Origin: Chloroflexota bacterium
Lineage (GTDB): Bacteria; Chloroflexota; Anaerolineae; Aggregatilineales; J027
DNA: 64,000 nt
Assembly: GCA_024434115.1 (NCBI GenBank)
Contig: QMIT01000007.1
Location: forward strand, 186,001 to 250,000
Direction: 5' to 3'
Shown here: positions 53,001 through 61,402 of the stretch, piece after piece
Layout of the letters: each line of letters starts with the position of its first letter
Numbering within the stretch: position 1 is the first letter of the stretch
The notes under the pieces: model-generated
What the model was told of the DNA's origin: nothing
Database searches by the model: none
Seen by the model: the letters and a program-made list of their open reading frames with translations, nothing else
Program-made: the position numbers and the translations under genes

Positions 53001-54484
53001 TATTTTTCGACCCCTGTAATCACCACACCTTGCATGAAGATACGTTGCGCGAAAAAGAAGACCGCCAACGGAACGAGCATGGTCAATATCCCCGCCGCCA
53101 TCATCAGATTTTGCTGCGAGGAGTAGATACGGGTGAAGTTTGCCAAGCCAACCGCCAACACGGTATTTTCTGAACCACCACCCAAGTAAATGAGAGGTTG
53201 TTGGAAGTCATTCCACGAGAACAGGAAGTGGAACAGATAAACCGCAACGAGGGCCGGACGCGCTGCTGGAACAATGACATACCACAAAATCTGGAAGGGA
53301 TTTGCGCCATCCACGCGGGCTGCTTCGTCCATATCGAGGGGGATGCCCATCATATATTGGCGCAGCAAAAAGACGTTGTAGGCATTGCTAAAGAAATGCG
53401 GCACGATCAGCGGAAAGAACGTCCCAATCCAACCGAATTTGTTGTAGACAATATAAGTCGGGATTTGAGTGACTTGTGGGGGCAAAACGATGGTCGAGAG
53501 CAAGATAATGAACAGTATATTGGCATACGGGATGTTGAAGCGGGTAAACCCATAGGCCACCAATGTTGCCGAAACCATCGCCCCAAGCCCACTGACCACA
53601 GCAATAAACAACGTATTGCCAAACAGCTTGAAGTAGTTGATGGAATCCATCGCGTCGGTAAAGTTTTCGGGGTGGGGGTCAAGTTCCCATACTTTGTCCA
53701 ACCCGCGTACTCGCACATCCAATTCGAGCGGTTCAGCATCCGGATTTTCGGGATCAATGAACTTCGCGCCACGCCGCCCGGTTTCCAGCAGAGCCAATTC
53801 ACGAATTTCCCCGTCAATTGGCACCTCATACAAAATGAGGTCTTGTTCGAAGCGGACTAACTCGGCATCGGAGACTGCAATTGGTAGTTCAAAGGGTGGC
53901 TCACTGATTTCCTCAGGATCCATCCACAAGGTTCGATTGCCCTCTAACTCTTCGACCAAGCCAAATTTACCTTGAACGTCGCCGTAATTCACGTTATAGA
54001 GATTGACTTCCATACGCTGATTAACAAGCGCTGGTTTTAAATCTTCGACGGCAATTTCAAGTTCGATAGGTGCAGCTTCAGGATTCTCACTGTCAATAAA
54101 CACGCTCACATTATCGCGGGCTTCGAGGAAGGCATATTTGTTGATTCTGCCTTGTTGAATGACTTCATAGACCGTCAGTGTTTGACCCTGATAATCAAGG
54201 GTCTGGGGATGGCGATAGGTGTAGCGGAAAGTTTCAACTTCAGGACTTACATAATGATAGGTCTGGGGCGACATCGGAACAATGGGGTCATCAGGATCAG
54301 ACAACTGACCCTCAGTTTTAAGGGCAGTGCTGCCCATATAGACGAGCGGACTGAGATAGATCGTTGCTACCCCAATCATAATCATCAGCAGCGTACCCAT
54401 GCCGATGACTTTATAGACCTCGCGCCTCATATAACCGCGCTGATTGACGTTATCGTTGCTTATAAATCCGCGTAGACGTTCCAT
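53000..54484 (-). CDS. CUT1 sugar ABC permease (MalG-like) with repeat-built insert
   Basis: Second permease of the cellobiose-type importer, 494 residues instead of about 290. The first helix is at about 26-50; the core resumes near 288 (NTLFIAVVSGLGAMVSATLV) with the ATPase-contact loop DEAARVDGANPFQILWYVIV. Between them about 220 extracytoplasmic residues show three related copies of about 46 residues: 104-150 (VFIDSENPEAAPIELEIAV), 162-208 (LWMDPEEISEPPFELPIAV) and 218-263 (KFIDPENPDAEPLELDVRV). The MalG-type permease at 24014 has a related, more diverged insert. Good ribosome-binding site (GGAGGT). Confidence 0.88.
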   Translation of the reverse strand: MERLRGFISNDNVNQRGYMRREVYKVIGMGTLLMIMIGVATIYLSPLVYMGSTALKTEGQLSDPDDPIVPMSPQTYHYVSPEVETFRYTYRHPQTLDYQGQTLTVYEVIQQGRINKYAFLEARDNVSVFIDSENPEAAPIELEIAVEDLKPALVNQRMEVNLYNVNYGDVQGKFGLVEELEGNRTLWMDPEEISEPPFELPIAVSDAELVRFEQDLILYEVPIDGEIRELALLETGRRGAKFIDPENPDAEPLELDVRVRGLDKVWELDPHPENFTDAMDSINYFKLFGNTLFIAVVSGLGAMVSATLVAYGFTRFNIPYANILFIILLSTIVLPPQVTQIPTYIVYNKFGWIGTFFPLIVPHFFSNAYNVFLLRQYMMGIPLDMDEAARVDGANPFQILWYVIVPAARPALVAVYLFHFLFSWNDFQQPLIYLGGGSENTVLAVGLANFTRIYSSQQNLMMAAGILTMLVPLAVFFFAQRIFMQGVVITGVEK

Positions 54485-54487
54485 TAC

Positions 54488-55549
54488 TTATTTACCTCCC
54501 GCATAGAAGACCCAGCGGCTTGAGCTACGGAAGACTAAGATCGTAACGATCAGCACTACAATGAACAGGATCCAAGCCAATGCGGAGGCATAGCCCATAT
54601 CAAAAAACACGTAGGCTTCTCGATAGAGATGGAGATTGTAAAAATACATCGAAAGATCGTTGCCGCCAGCCCCACGCGGGGTCAAGACATAGGCGACCAC
54701 GAAATATTGGAAGGTGCCGATTAAGCCAATCACCAGATTATAGAGAATGACGGGCGAAATCATCGGCAGGGTCACATTGCGGAAACGCGACCAATAATTG
54801 GCCCCGTCTACCTCAGCGGCCTCGTACAACTCGGTAGGCACATTTTGCAACCCGGCAAGGAACATTAGCATGGTCGTGCCAATCCCCCATGTTCCAATAA
54901 TGGTCAGGGCGGGCACGGCGAGGCTTGGTTCCTGTAACCACTCCGGACTCCCTAAGCCCAGTGGCTTTAACAGATAGACATTCAACCAGCCATCCTGTCC
55001 GCGCAAAAATTGTTGAAACACGGTGGCCGACACAACCGCCGGAATAACACTCGGCAGATAGTAGATGGTTCGGAACAACCTGACCCCCGGTACTTTGGTA
55101 TTGGTCAGCAAGGCAAAAAACAGAGCTAGGCCCAGATTAACGGGCAGCGAGATAATCGCAAAGGTGAGTGTTACTTGGATAGCCTTCCAAACTTCATGAT
55201 CCCGCGATCCAAAGTGGAAGGAAGCAATCCTAAAAGCCTCGGTATAGCCCGGTTTGAAATTTACTTCATCCCCGCTGTCCCGAATAACCTGTAGCGAGAA
55301 TATTTTTTCATAATTATCGGTGCCGATAAAATCTGTCTCGCCGGGTCGTTGGATGTTGTAGTCAGTCATGGAGAGATAGAGTGAGGCGATCATTGGCCCA
55401 AGCAAAAACAGGAAAAAGCCAAGGATCCACGGAATTAAGAAAAAATATCCCCAAAGAATTTGCGCACGGCGCGGTGTAAGTTTGATACGTTTTTCTTCTA
55501 CAGCGGGTGCTTGCACTTGAGTGGTAGGGGCAGATTGCACTGTTGCCAT
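54488..55549 (-). CDS. CUT1 sugar ABC permease (MalF-like)
   Basis: First permease of the cellobiose-type importer. I use the ATG at 55549 (MATVQSAPTTQVQAP), seven bases after AAAGGA, giving 353 residues; an in-frame TTG further upstream lies over an AGGAGG. About six core helices are visible, starting ILWGYFFLIPWILGFFLFLL, with an extended loop of about 80 residues after the first helix and the contact loop YEAAEVDGANYWSRFRNVTL. No ATPase gene is present in the operon. Confidence 0.92.
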   Translation of the reverse strand: MATVQSAPTTQVQAPAVEEKRIKLTPRRAQILWGYFFLIPWILGFFLFLLGPMIASLYLSMTDYNIQRPGETDFIGTDNYEKIFSLQVIRDSGDEVNFKPGYTEAFRIASFHFGSRDHEVWKAIQVTLTFAIISLPVNLGLALFFALLTNTKVPGVRLFRTIYYLPSVIPAVVSATVFQQFLRGQDGWLNVYLLKPLGLGSPEWLQEPSLAVPALTIIGTWGIGTTMLMFLAGLQNVPTELYEAAEVDGANYWSRFRNVTLPMISPVILYNLVIGLIGTFQYFVVAYVLTPRGAGGNDLSMYFYNLHLYREAYVFFDMGYASALAWILFIVVLIVTILVFRSSSRWVFYAGGK

Positions 55550-55586
55550 TGGAAAATCCTTTATCCTCCTAAACAATGATTGGGTT

Positions 55587-55621
55587 GACCCCTTCTCCAG
55601 TTTAACACTGAAGAAGGAGTC
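55587..55621 (-). other. Intercistronic hairpin between binding protein and permease
   Basis: A long inverted repeat pairs 55587-55601 with 55607-55621, with a few mismatches or G-U pairs and a five-base loop. No T run follows on the minus strand, so it probably protects or processes the upstream binding-protein message rather than terminating it. Confidence 0.5.
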
Positions 55622-55642
55622 AGAGTGAGAGGAGGTGTCGTC

Positions 55643-57040
55643 TTATTGGGCAGCTTCGTCGAAGATGCCTTGAACTTCAGCGTTAACCGCGTCTAAACCA
55701 GCATCCGTATCTAGCGCAGGATCGGAACGAACAACCTGCCAGAAGGCTTCGAGGGCGTCCCAAGCGCGAGCGTAATTGGGCATGAAACCTTCGTGATTGG
55801 GGGCATCGAGATATTCCAACGCGCCATAAACCACGTCAAGGTTCAGGAAGGGGAAGGCTTCTAGCCAGTAGGATTCCCATTCGCTGCGGACAGACAAACG
55901 AGCGGGCATACAACCGTAAACTTGGCACAGCGCCAAGGCCTGTTCAGGGGCCGTGAGCCACTTCAGAACTTCCCAAGCCGCGTCTTTGTTTTCAAACCCG
56001 TCCATAATGGCGAAGGTGTCAGCATGAACAGCCGCTGTAATCTTGCCATTGGGGGCGACTGGTACAGGATAGACGTTCCAGTCAGCAGTGAAATTGCCAT
56101 CGTCCATCGCGGACTTGATGCCACCGAACAGCCATGTGTGGCTGCGGCCCATCGCAATACGGTTGGAGGTGAAGGGGTTGGTCACGCCTTCGCCAATCGC
56201 GCCTTCAGCGTCGGCATTCGGGATGAAGTTGTCAACAAAGATACCGTCATGGAAGAATTTGACAGCTTCACGGAAAGCATCTTGATTGAACGTAGCGGTG
56301 ACGGTTCCATCTTCGCCAATTAGGACACCGGCGTCATCGGGGCTGAAGCCGATGGTGCTGGCGCGGAAGTTGGTCCAGAACGGATAGTAGCCGTAAACTT
56401 CGATAGCGGCTGGATCAAAGCCGTCTTCGCCATTGTAGACACCATTGGCGTCTTGAGTAACGGCAATCGCAGTGGCACGCAGGTCTTCATATGTCCATGC
56501 ACCGTATTCGGTGGGGGGCAGTTCGACTTCGGCGTCAGCGAACAGGGTTTCGTTTACATAAACGAAGGAAGGATAGACACCCAACGGAATAGCAATTTGG
56601 CGATCACCCAGTTGATACAGGCCGAAGCTGGTGGCATCGAAGTCATCCAGATTCAGTTCTTCGGCATCACGTTCAATGTAGGAAGTAACGTCGGCCCACA
56701 GGTCGCTAACTTCAAACACGGTACGGACGCCGGCTGGCCCCACGATAGCGGGGACATCACCACCGGAGACCTGCGTTAGCAGTTCGTCGCGGGCGGTTTC
56801 GTTGTCATGGAATTCGAATTCGATCTTGATGTCTTCGTGCGCGGCGTTCCATTGATCAGCCAACGCAACCTGAGCAGCCTGTTGTTCGGGCAGATAGCCA
56901 GTACCAACGCCGACGAAAATCCGGATGGTCACCGGGTCTTGGGCTTTGGCGGGCTTGGCATCATTGCTGGGCAACAGGGCCACGACCAGCAGGGCAACAA
57001 TTACTAATACAGGGAGGCCCTTCTTCAAAAACTTGGACAT
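55643..57040 (-). CDS. CUT1 oligosaccharide-binding protein, cellobiose type
   Basis: Extracytoplasmic receptor, 465 residues from the ATG at 57040 (MSKFLKKGLPVLVIVALLVV), nine bases after AAGGAG. An in-frame ATG at 57106 would put 22 residues before the signal peptide and is less likely. The signal peptide is cleaved near Lys-Ala-Gln-Asp and has no lipobox cysteine. The mature protein is a type-2 solute-binding fold with LPEQQAAQVALADQWNAAH, IPLGVYPSFVYVNETLFADA and EVLKWLTAPEQALAL. First gene of the operon carrying GH8, GH1 and GH94, which points to cello-oligosaccharides. Confidence 0.9.
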   Translation of the reverse strand: MSKFLKKGLPVLVIVALLVVALLPSNDAKPAKAQDPVTIRIFVGVGTGYLPEQQAAQVALADQWNAAHEDIKIEFEFHDNETARDELLTQVSGGDVPAIVGPAGVRTVFEVSDLWADVTSYIERDAEELNLDDFDATSFGLYQLGDRQIAIPLGVYPSFVYVNETLFADAEVELPPTEYGAWTYEDLRATAIAVTQDANGVYNGEDGFDPAAIEVYGYYPFWTNFRASTIGFSPDDAGVLIGEDGTVTATFNQDAFREAVKFFHDGIFVDNFIPNADAEGAIGEGVTNPFTSNRIAMGRSHTWLFGGIKSAMDDGNFTADWNVYPVPVAPNGKITAAVHADTFAIMDGFENKDAAWEVLKWLTAPEQALALCQVYGCMPARLSVRSEWESYWLEAFPFLNLDVVYGALEYLDAPNHEGFMPNYARAWDALEAFWQVVRSDPALDTDAGLDAVNAEVQGIFDEAAQ

Positions 57041-57118
57041 GACATTTAGCTCCTTATAGGCTCTAGCGAAATTTTTAAGGCCAAATACGAACGGATTAGG
57101 TTTCATTTCTTATTCTGC

Positions 57119-57147
57119 GGAATACCCTCCTTTAAAAATTTTCTCAA
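57119..57147 (-). promoter_or_regulatory. Candidate promoter of the cellobiose operon
   Basis: On the minus strand TTGAGA (57147-57142) and TATTCC (57124-57119) are 17 bases apart. The operator palindrome 57148-57169 abuts the -35 box. Confidence 0.45.
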
Positions 57148-57169
57148 ATGTTGGGAGCGCTCCCAACAT
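57148..57169. promoter_or_regulatory. CelR-type operator in front of the cellobiose operon
   Basis: A perfect 22-bp palindrome whose centre TTGGGAGCGCTCCCAA (57151-57166) contains TGGGAGCGCTCCCA, the operator known for the actinobacterial cellulase regulator CelR. It lies between the LacI gene and the importer operon. Confidence 0.85.
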
Positions 57170-57181
57170 CGCCTAACAAAA

Positions 57182-58216
57182 TTAGGTCGACTGACGGACG
57201 ATCAATTTCACCGGGAGCATTTGCTGATAAGGCGGCTCGACCCTGCCCTCTAGCAGATCAATCAAGCCACGCACCGCATAATCTCCTAGTTGGGTAATTG
57301 GCTGTTGAACAGTTGTTAACTGGGGTTCAGTGGTACGGGAAATCCCCATATCATCAAAACCACCGATGGCAATATCTTCTGGAATACGCAGGCCCGCTTC
57401 TTTAATGGCCCGCATCGCGCTGGCAGCCATGACATCATTGGCAGCAAACACCGCGTCTATTCGGTGATGCAGCAGTAGTTTCATACCTGTATACCCGCTC
57501 GCATCCGAATAATCCCCAGCCGGGGTGATGAGGCGCATATCTATAGGAATATCGGCATGTTGTAGGGCACTGATATACCCCTGCAAACGATCATGGCTCG
57601 ATGTCAAACCTGACCGACCCGTAATCATGCCAATACGCCGCCGACCCTGTTTGATAAGATGCTCGACCATCATGCGAGCACCCTGCTCATTCTCCGAATC
57701 CACATAACTGCTTTGTTCATAAGCGGTAAAAGGCCGACCTATGATGATGTAGGGTTTGCCTCGTTGGTCAAGGCGCTTAATAAATGAAGCATTTACGGTG
57801 GCGGACGCAACAATCATGCCATCCGCAAGGCGATCATTAAACACCTGATCATAGAAAGCGCTCTCATCCACACTGGCGCTCGTTAGCCACAGAATGGGGC
57901 TGTAATTCACAGAATTGGCAGCGGTAGTAATGCCTTGTAGCAGGATGGAAAAAAATGGGTCTGTAAACAGGTCGCTGACAATGTGAGGAATGAGAATTCC
58001 AATGATGTTGGCACGTTGGGAGGCTAGGGCACGTGCGGCTGGATGGGGTTTGAAATTATAACGTTCAATAATTTCCAACACCTTGCGGCGTGTGATTTCA
58101 CTGACGTTGGGATGGTGGTTGACCACCCTTGAAACGGTTGAACGGGAAACACCGCTGAGGCGTGCTATATCCTCTAGGTTTAAATCGGTGATACCGTTGT
58201 CAAAATCAGTGCCCAT
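57182..58216 (-). CDS. LacI-family regulator of the cellobiose operon (CelR-like)
   Basis: Repressor of 344 residues. The helix-turn-helix reads LEDIARLSGVSRSTVSRVVN with hinge HPAARALAS, and the sensor domain includes GILIPHIVSDLFTDPFFSIL, AANDVMAASAMRAI and IGGFDDMGISRT. It is directly upstream of the cellulose-use operon and flanked by two CelR-type palindromes, one before the operon and one before its own gene. By analogy with CelR, cellobiose or a close relative may be the inducer; this is inference. Confidence 0.9.
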   Translation of the reverse strand: MGTDFDNGITDLNLEDIARLSGVSRSTVSRVVNHHPNVSEITRRKVLEIIERYNFKPHPAARALASQRANIIGILIPHIVSDLFTDPFFSILLQGITTAANSVNYSPILWLTSASVDESAFYDQVFNDRLADGMIVASATVNASFIKRLDQRGKPYIIIGRPFTAYEQSSYVDSENEQGARMMVEHLIKQGRRRIGMITGRSGLTSSHDRLQGYISALQHADIPIDMRLITPAGDYSDASGYTGMKLLLHHRIDAVFAANDVMAASAMRAIKEAGLRIPEDIAIGGFDDMGISRTTEPQLTTVQQPITQLGDYAVRGLIDLLEGRVEPPYQQMLPVKLIVRQST

Positions 58217-58273
58217 AACAGTTCACGCCAAGAAAAATTAGTTAAATGCCGCTCCCAAATTGAATAAATATTG

Positions 58274-58287
58274 TGGGAGCGCTCCCA
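58274..58287. promoter_or_regulatory. CelR-type operator TGGGAGCGCTCCCA upstream of the LacI gene
   Basis: Perfect 14-bp palindrome identical to the centre of the site at 57148-57169, 58 bases upstream of the regulator start. A half site (GCTCCCAAAT) follows at 58251-58260. Indicates autoregulation. Confidence 0.85.
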
Positions 58288-58367
58288 AACTTGTTTTAAT
58301 CATATCCCGATTTTTTAGGTTGTCAAATTTGTGATTTTCAGAACGAGCCAATGGTGACAGATGGCAT

Positions 58368-58401
58368 AAAAAACAGAGTAGAATGTCACACTCTACCCTG
58401 T
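58368..58401 (-). terminator. Intrinsic terminator of the response-regulator gene
   Basis: On the minus strand ACAGGGTAGA (58401-58392) pairs with TCTACTCTGT (58382-58373) with a G-U pair, followed by a T run (58373-58368). Confidence 0.75.
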
Positions 58402-58428
58402 TTTGAGGGGTTCGTAAAAAAGCGGGAT

Positions 58429-59115
58429 TTAGCGGTTGGCGAAACGATAACCCACTCCACGTGAGGTGAGAATATAAATCGGGTTCATCGCATCTGGTTC
58501 GATTTTTTGGCGGAGATAATGAATATATAATTTCAAGCTATCAGTGGCATCGGCATATTCTGGCCCCCACGCCTCTTTAACAAGGTCGGTGCGTGAAATG
58601 ACACGGCCCGCATTGCGTACCAAAACTCCCAAAAGTTTGAATTCTTTGGGGGTAAGGTGGACGAGTTTATCGTTGACCTTTACCTCGCGGTTGAGGAAAT
58701 TGATACGGAAATTGCCCCCGTCAAAGACCAATTCTTCCGAAACCGTCGGCGTTGGGGTGCGGCGCAGATGTGCTTTGACCCGTGCGACCAGTTCATCATT
58801 GTCATAAGGTTTGACAATGTAATCGTCGGCACCCATTTCCAAACCTTTGACCACATCTTTGATTTCGCTGCGTGCCGTGAGGAAAATGATCGGCACGTCG
58901 GAAAGCTCCCGTAGCCGCCGACAAACCTCCCACCCATCCATATTGGGCATCATAATATCTAACAAAACAAGATCAGGATGATTGCGGTACGCTTTGCGCA
59001 AGCCATCCTCTGCCCGATACGCCTTGATAACTTCATACCCCCGGCGCTCCAACAAAATACTAATGAGTTGGACGGTGGTTTCTTCGTCGTCTATAACCAG
59101 AATTTTTTCCGACAT
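58429..59115 (-). CDS. OmpR/PhoB-family response regulator
   Basis: Two-component transcription factor, 228 residues. The receiver domain (1-120) has Asp9-Asp10, phosphoacceptor Asp53 (LLDIMMPNMDGWEV), Thr80 and Lys102 (YIVKPYD). The winged-helix output domain (130-226) shows LTPKEFKLLGVLVRNAGRVI and LYIHYLRQKIEPD with RGVGYRF at the end. No histidine kinase is adjacent; the membrane GAF protein 112 bases upstream lacks kinase motifs but may be functionally related. Ribosome-binding site AAGGGG is well placed. Confidence 0.93.
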   Translation of the reverse strand: MSEKILVIDDEETTVQLISILLERRGYEVIKAYRAEDGLRKAYRNHPDLVLLDIMMPNMDGWEVCRRLRELSDVPIIFLTARSEIKDVVKGLEMGADDYIVKPYDNDELVARVKAHLRRTPTPTVSEELVFDGGNFRINFLNREVKVNDKLVHLTPKEFKLLGVLVRNAGRVISRTDLVKEAWGPEYADATDSLKLYIHYLRQKIEPDAMNPIYILTSRGVGYRFANR

Positions 59116-59227
59116 TCCATAACCCCTTATAGGCAGGCAAATATTGGGTCACTAGAAAGCACATACAAACTTTTTCCTCACTCTACCATACTATTAACAA
59201 TCAACGCAAGTACAAGTTAGAAAATCG

Positions 59228-61240
59228 TTAGGCATCGGCAGGCACAAGTGTCGAATCGTTAGAATCCGCCTGCAGTTGGGCTTGGTTTGTTTCCAAAAGG
59301 CGTTGTTCTGTTTCCGCAATGATACGGGCCACTTCTTCAATTGCCACTCGCTGCTTACGATAAAAGTCAGCATTGCTCATCGCCAAGCGCAGTGCCACAT
59401 CGCGCACACGCCGCCCTTGAATGAAACGCATTTCAAGAATGTTGTATAAAATCCACTCGGCTTTGGTTAGGTTTTGCTGTCCCTCTGGTCGCAGTCGTTC
59501 AATCGCATCCACCAATACCCGCCGTAGGGCATGAACGCGGTTGCCATCGGTTTTGGCAGCATGATCCACAATACCCAGTTCCAATAGTTTGCTTTCGGCC
59601 AGTTTTGGCCCACCCCAATAGTCACGCAGAGCATCTCGCACCAAGTCAATAAACTCAGGGCTGTCCGTGAGTCTGTTTTGCTCAACCTCAATCTTTTCTG
59701 ATTTAATAGAAACTTGCCCAAAGGTGCTGACGTTGGTTCTTTGAAGGGTCGTGCTACTAACCGGAATCAATTCACCCAACGTCGAAAAAATACGCCGTTG
59801 CAGGCGTTCATCCATGAGCACCTGTATCGAACGCTGCACCAGTGCATTCAACGTGTCTTCTTCTTCGGCATTCAAATTAGGCTCGGCGGTGCGTCCCCAA
59901 ATACCCATAATTCCCATGAGGGTATTTTCTTCGCCTTCCTTGCTGTAGAGGGGAACTAGCCAAAATGACCGCCAACTAAAGTATCGGCCAGAGCGCTTGA
60001 GTCCATCGGGCAATGGGTTGTGGTCGTTGCCATTTGAAAATCCATTCGTCAATATTTCTTCGGTGGCGGCACGGTCTTCCTCAGGAATGCGGCCTACCAC
60101 CTGTTCCAAATGGGCACCCCATTCCCCAATAGATGCCACAAACGCGGTTGGGACTCGTAATTGGTCACATACCGCCGCAAGGATCGCTTCGTGCAGTTGG
60201 GCAGCATCGGCCCGTGTCAACAATCGCTCGCTAATGGTTTGCAATCGTCTTGCCTGCTCTTGGTCATGGGTATAGACCAACCAGCCCTCTAAACGCGGCA
60301 TAATCACCGTGAACATCCATTGCATACACAGCACCACGGTGACCGCCGCAAATGAGATAAACTGCTGGCCCTCTATCCCCAAAACGCTAGTGGCCTCCGC
60401 GAATATTTGGATCGCAGCCAGCACCACCGTACCCGTGACAGGGCCTCGCAGCATAAATTCTAGGAGTTCGGCCTTAACCACACGATCTGGCTGATGTGTT
60501 CCAAAAAACGACAGCGGATAGGCCATAAACGCCAGCATCGCCAACACTGCCACGTTAGCAATGTTAAAGACAAGCCAAATCCATGCATTGGAAAGGGTGC
60601 CCACGTCATCAAAAAATATAGACAACAGCAGGGAGTAGGGATAAAGACCCCATGCCGGAGTGGTAAACGCGGCCAACAAATAGGTCATCCGGCGGCGGGT
60701 ATGTGTAGTCAGACAGCGACGGCGTGCCCGTACCACGTTAAACACCGCAAAGCCAACCGCCACCAAAAAATACGCCGTATATACAAGGAAGAGACTACCC
60801 GGCTTCATATGCCACGTTGGTTTTTCAACTAACGATTTGACGATGGTATCGGTAAATAAAGATGCCAAAGCAAAAACCGCTCCGACAGCATAGAGTAGCC
60901 GTGAGGCTCGACGACGGCGTCCGCGTGAAACTCGTCCCGTCGTAGCCAACAGTGCATCCGAGAGATGGAACATGGCGGCTGGAATTATCGCCAACCCGAT
61001 CCACTGGAACCGAAACCAGTTTTCAAGGGCCTGTGGCTTGCTCGGTTCCAGCGCAATAAAAACATCCCCAATATAAGAAATGGTGACACACCCCAGCAGA
61101 ATACTAGAGGCGCGGGTCACCCGGTCTCTGACATGGCGCGTAATGTTATATAACAGCATCGAGGCGGTGATGATGACAATAGCTGTAGAAAGAATCTCGT
61201 TGGTAAATTGAAAAAAGGTAACGCTGTCTAACCTATCCAT
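59228..61240 (-). CDS. Membrane GAF protein with C-terminal helix-turn-helix-like region
   Basis: Likely signal sensor of 670 residues. I use the ATG at 61240 (MDRLDSVTFF). Eight or nine membrane helices fill about 15-320, with Arg-rich cytoplasmic loops (GRRRRASRLL, RARRRCLTTHTRRR). A GAF-like domain spans about 340-500. There is no histidine-kinase box or ATPase domain. Instead the last 110 residues are helical and resemble a DNA-binding region: LTKAEWILYNILEMRFIQG, then RRVRDVALRLAMSNADFYRK. It may be a membrane-tethered transcription regulator or work with the response regulator downstream. Confidence 0.72.
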   Translation of the reverse strand: MDRLDSVTFFQFTNEILSTAIVIITASMLLYNITRHVRDRVTRASSILLGCVTISYIGDVFIALEPSKPQALENWFRFQWIGLAIIPAAMFHLSDALLATTGRVSRGRRRRASRLLYAVGAVFALASLFTDTIVKSLVEKPTWHMKPGSLFLVYTAYFLVAVGFAVFNVVRARRRCLTTHTRRRMTYLLAAFTTPAWGLYPYSLLLSIFFDDVGTLSNAWIWLVFNIANVAVLAMLAFMAYPLSFFGTHQPDRVVKAELLEFMLRGPVTGTVVLAAIQIFAEATSVLGIEGQQFISFAAVTVVLCMQWMFTVIMPRLEGWLVYTHDQEQARRLQTISERLLTRADAAQLHEAILAAVCDQLRVPTAFVASIGEWGAHLEQVVGRIPEEDRAATEEILTNGFSNGNDHNPLPDGLKRSGRYFSWRSFWLVPLYSKEGEENTLMGIMGIWGRTAEPNLNAEEEDTLNALVQRSIQVLMDERLQRRIFSTLGELIPVSSTTLQRTNVSTFGQVSIKSEKIEVEQNRLTDSPEFIDLVRDALRDYWGGPKLAESKLLELGIVDHAAKTDGNRVHALRRVLVDAIERLRPEGQQNLTKAEWILYNILEMRFIQGRRVRDVALRLAMSNADFYRKQRVAIEEVARIIAETEQRLLETNQAQLQADSNDSTLVPADA

Positions 61241-61334
61241 AATCCTCAACTGACAATGGGTTGATTATCTTTTAGTCTGTTTATTTTACCCGCCAAATCG
61301 CCAGATGCCTGACCATTCGATAACAGAAACCAAA

Positions 61335-61358
61335 CGGACTGCCATCGCTGACAGTCCG
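61335..61358 (-). terminator. Terminator hairpin after the L25 gene
   Basis: CGGACTG (61335-61341) pairs perfectly with CAGTCCG (61352-61358). On the minus strand it is followed by TTTGGTTT, an interrupted T run. The rest of the 61250-61402 gap shows nothing else I can support. Confidence 0.6.
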
Positions 61359-61402
61359 GAAATTTCATCATCTGCATCGGAGCAAGATGCCCCAACAGCG
61401 GA

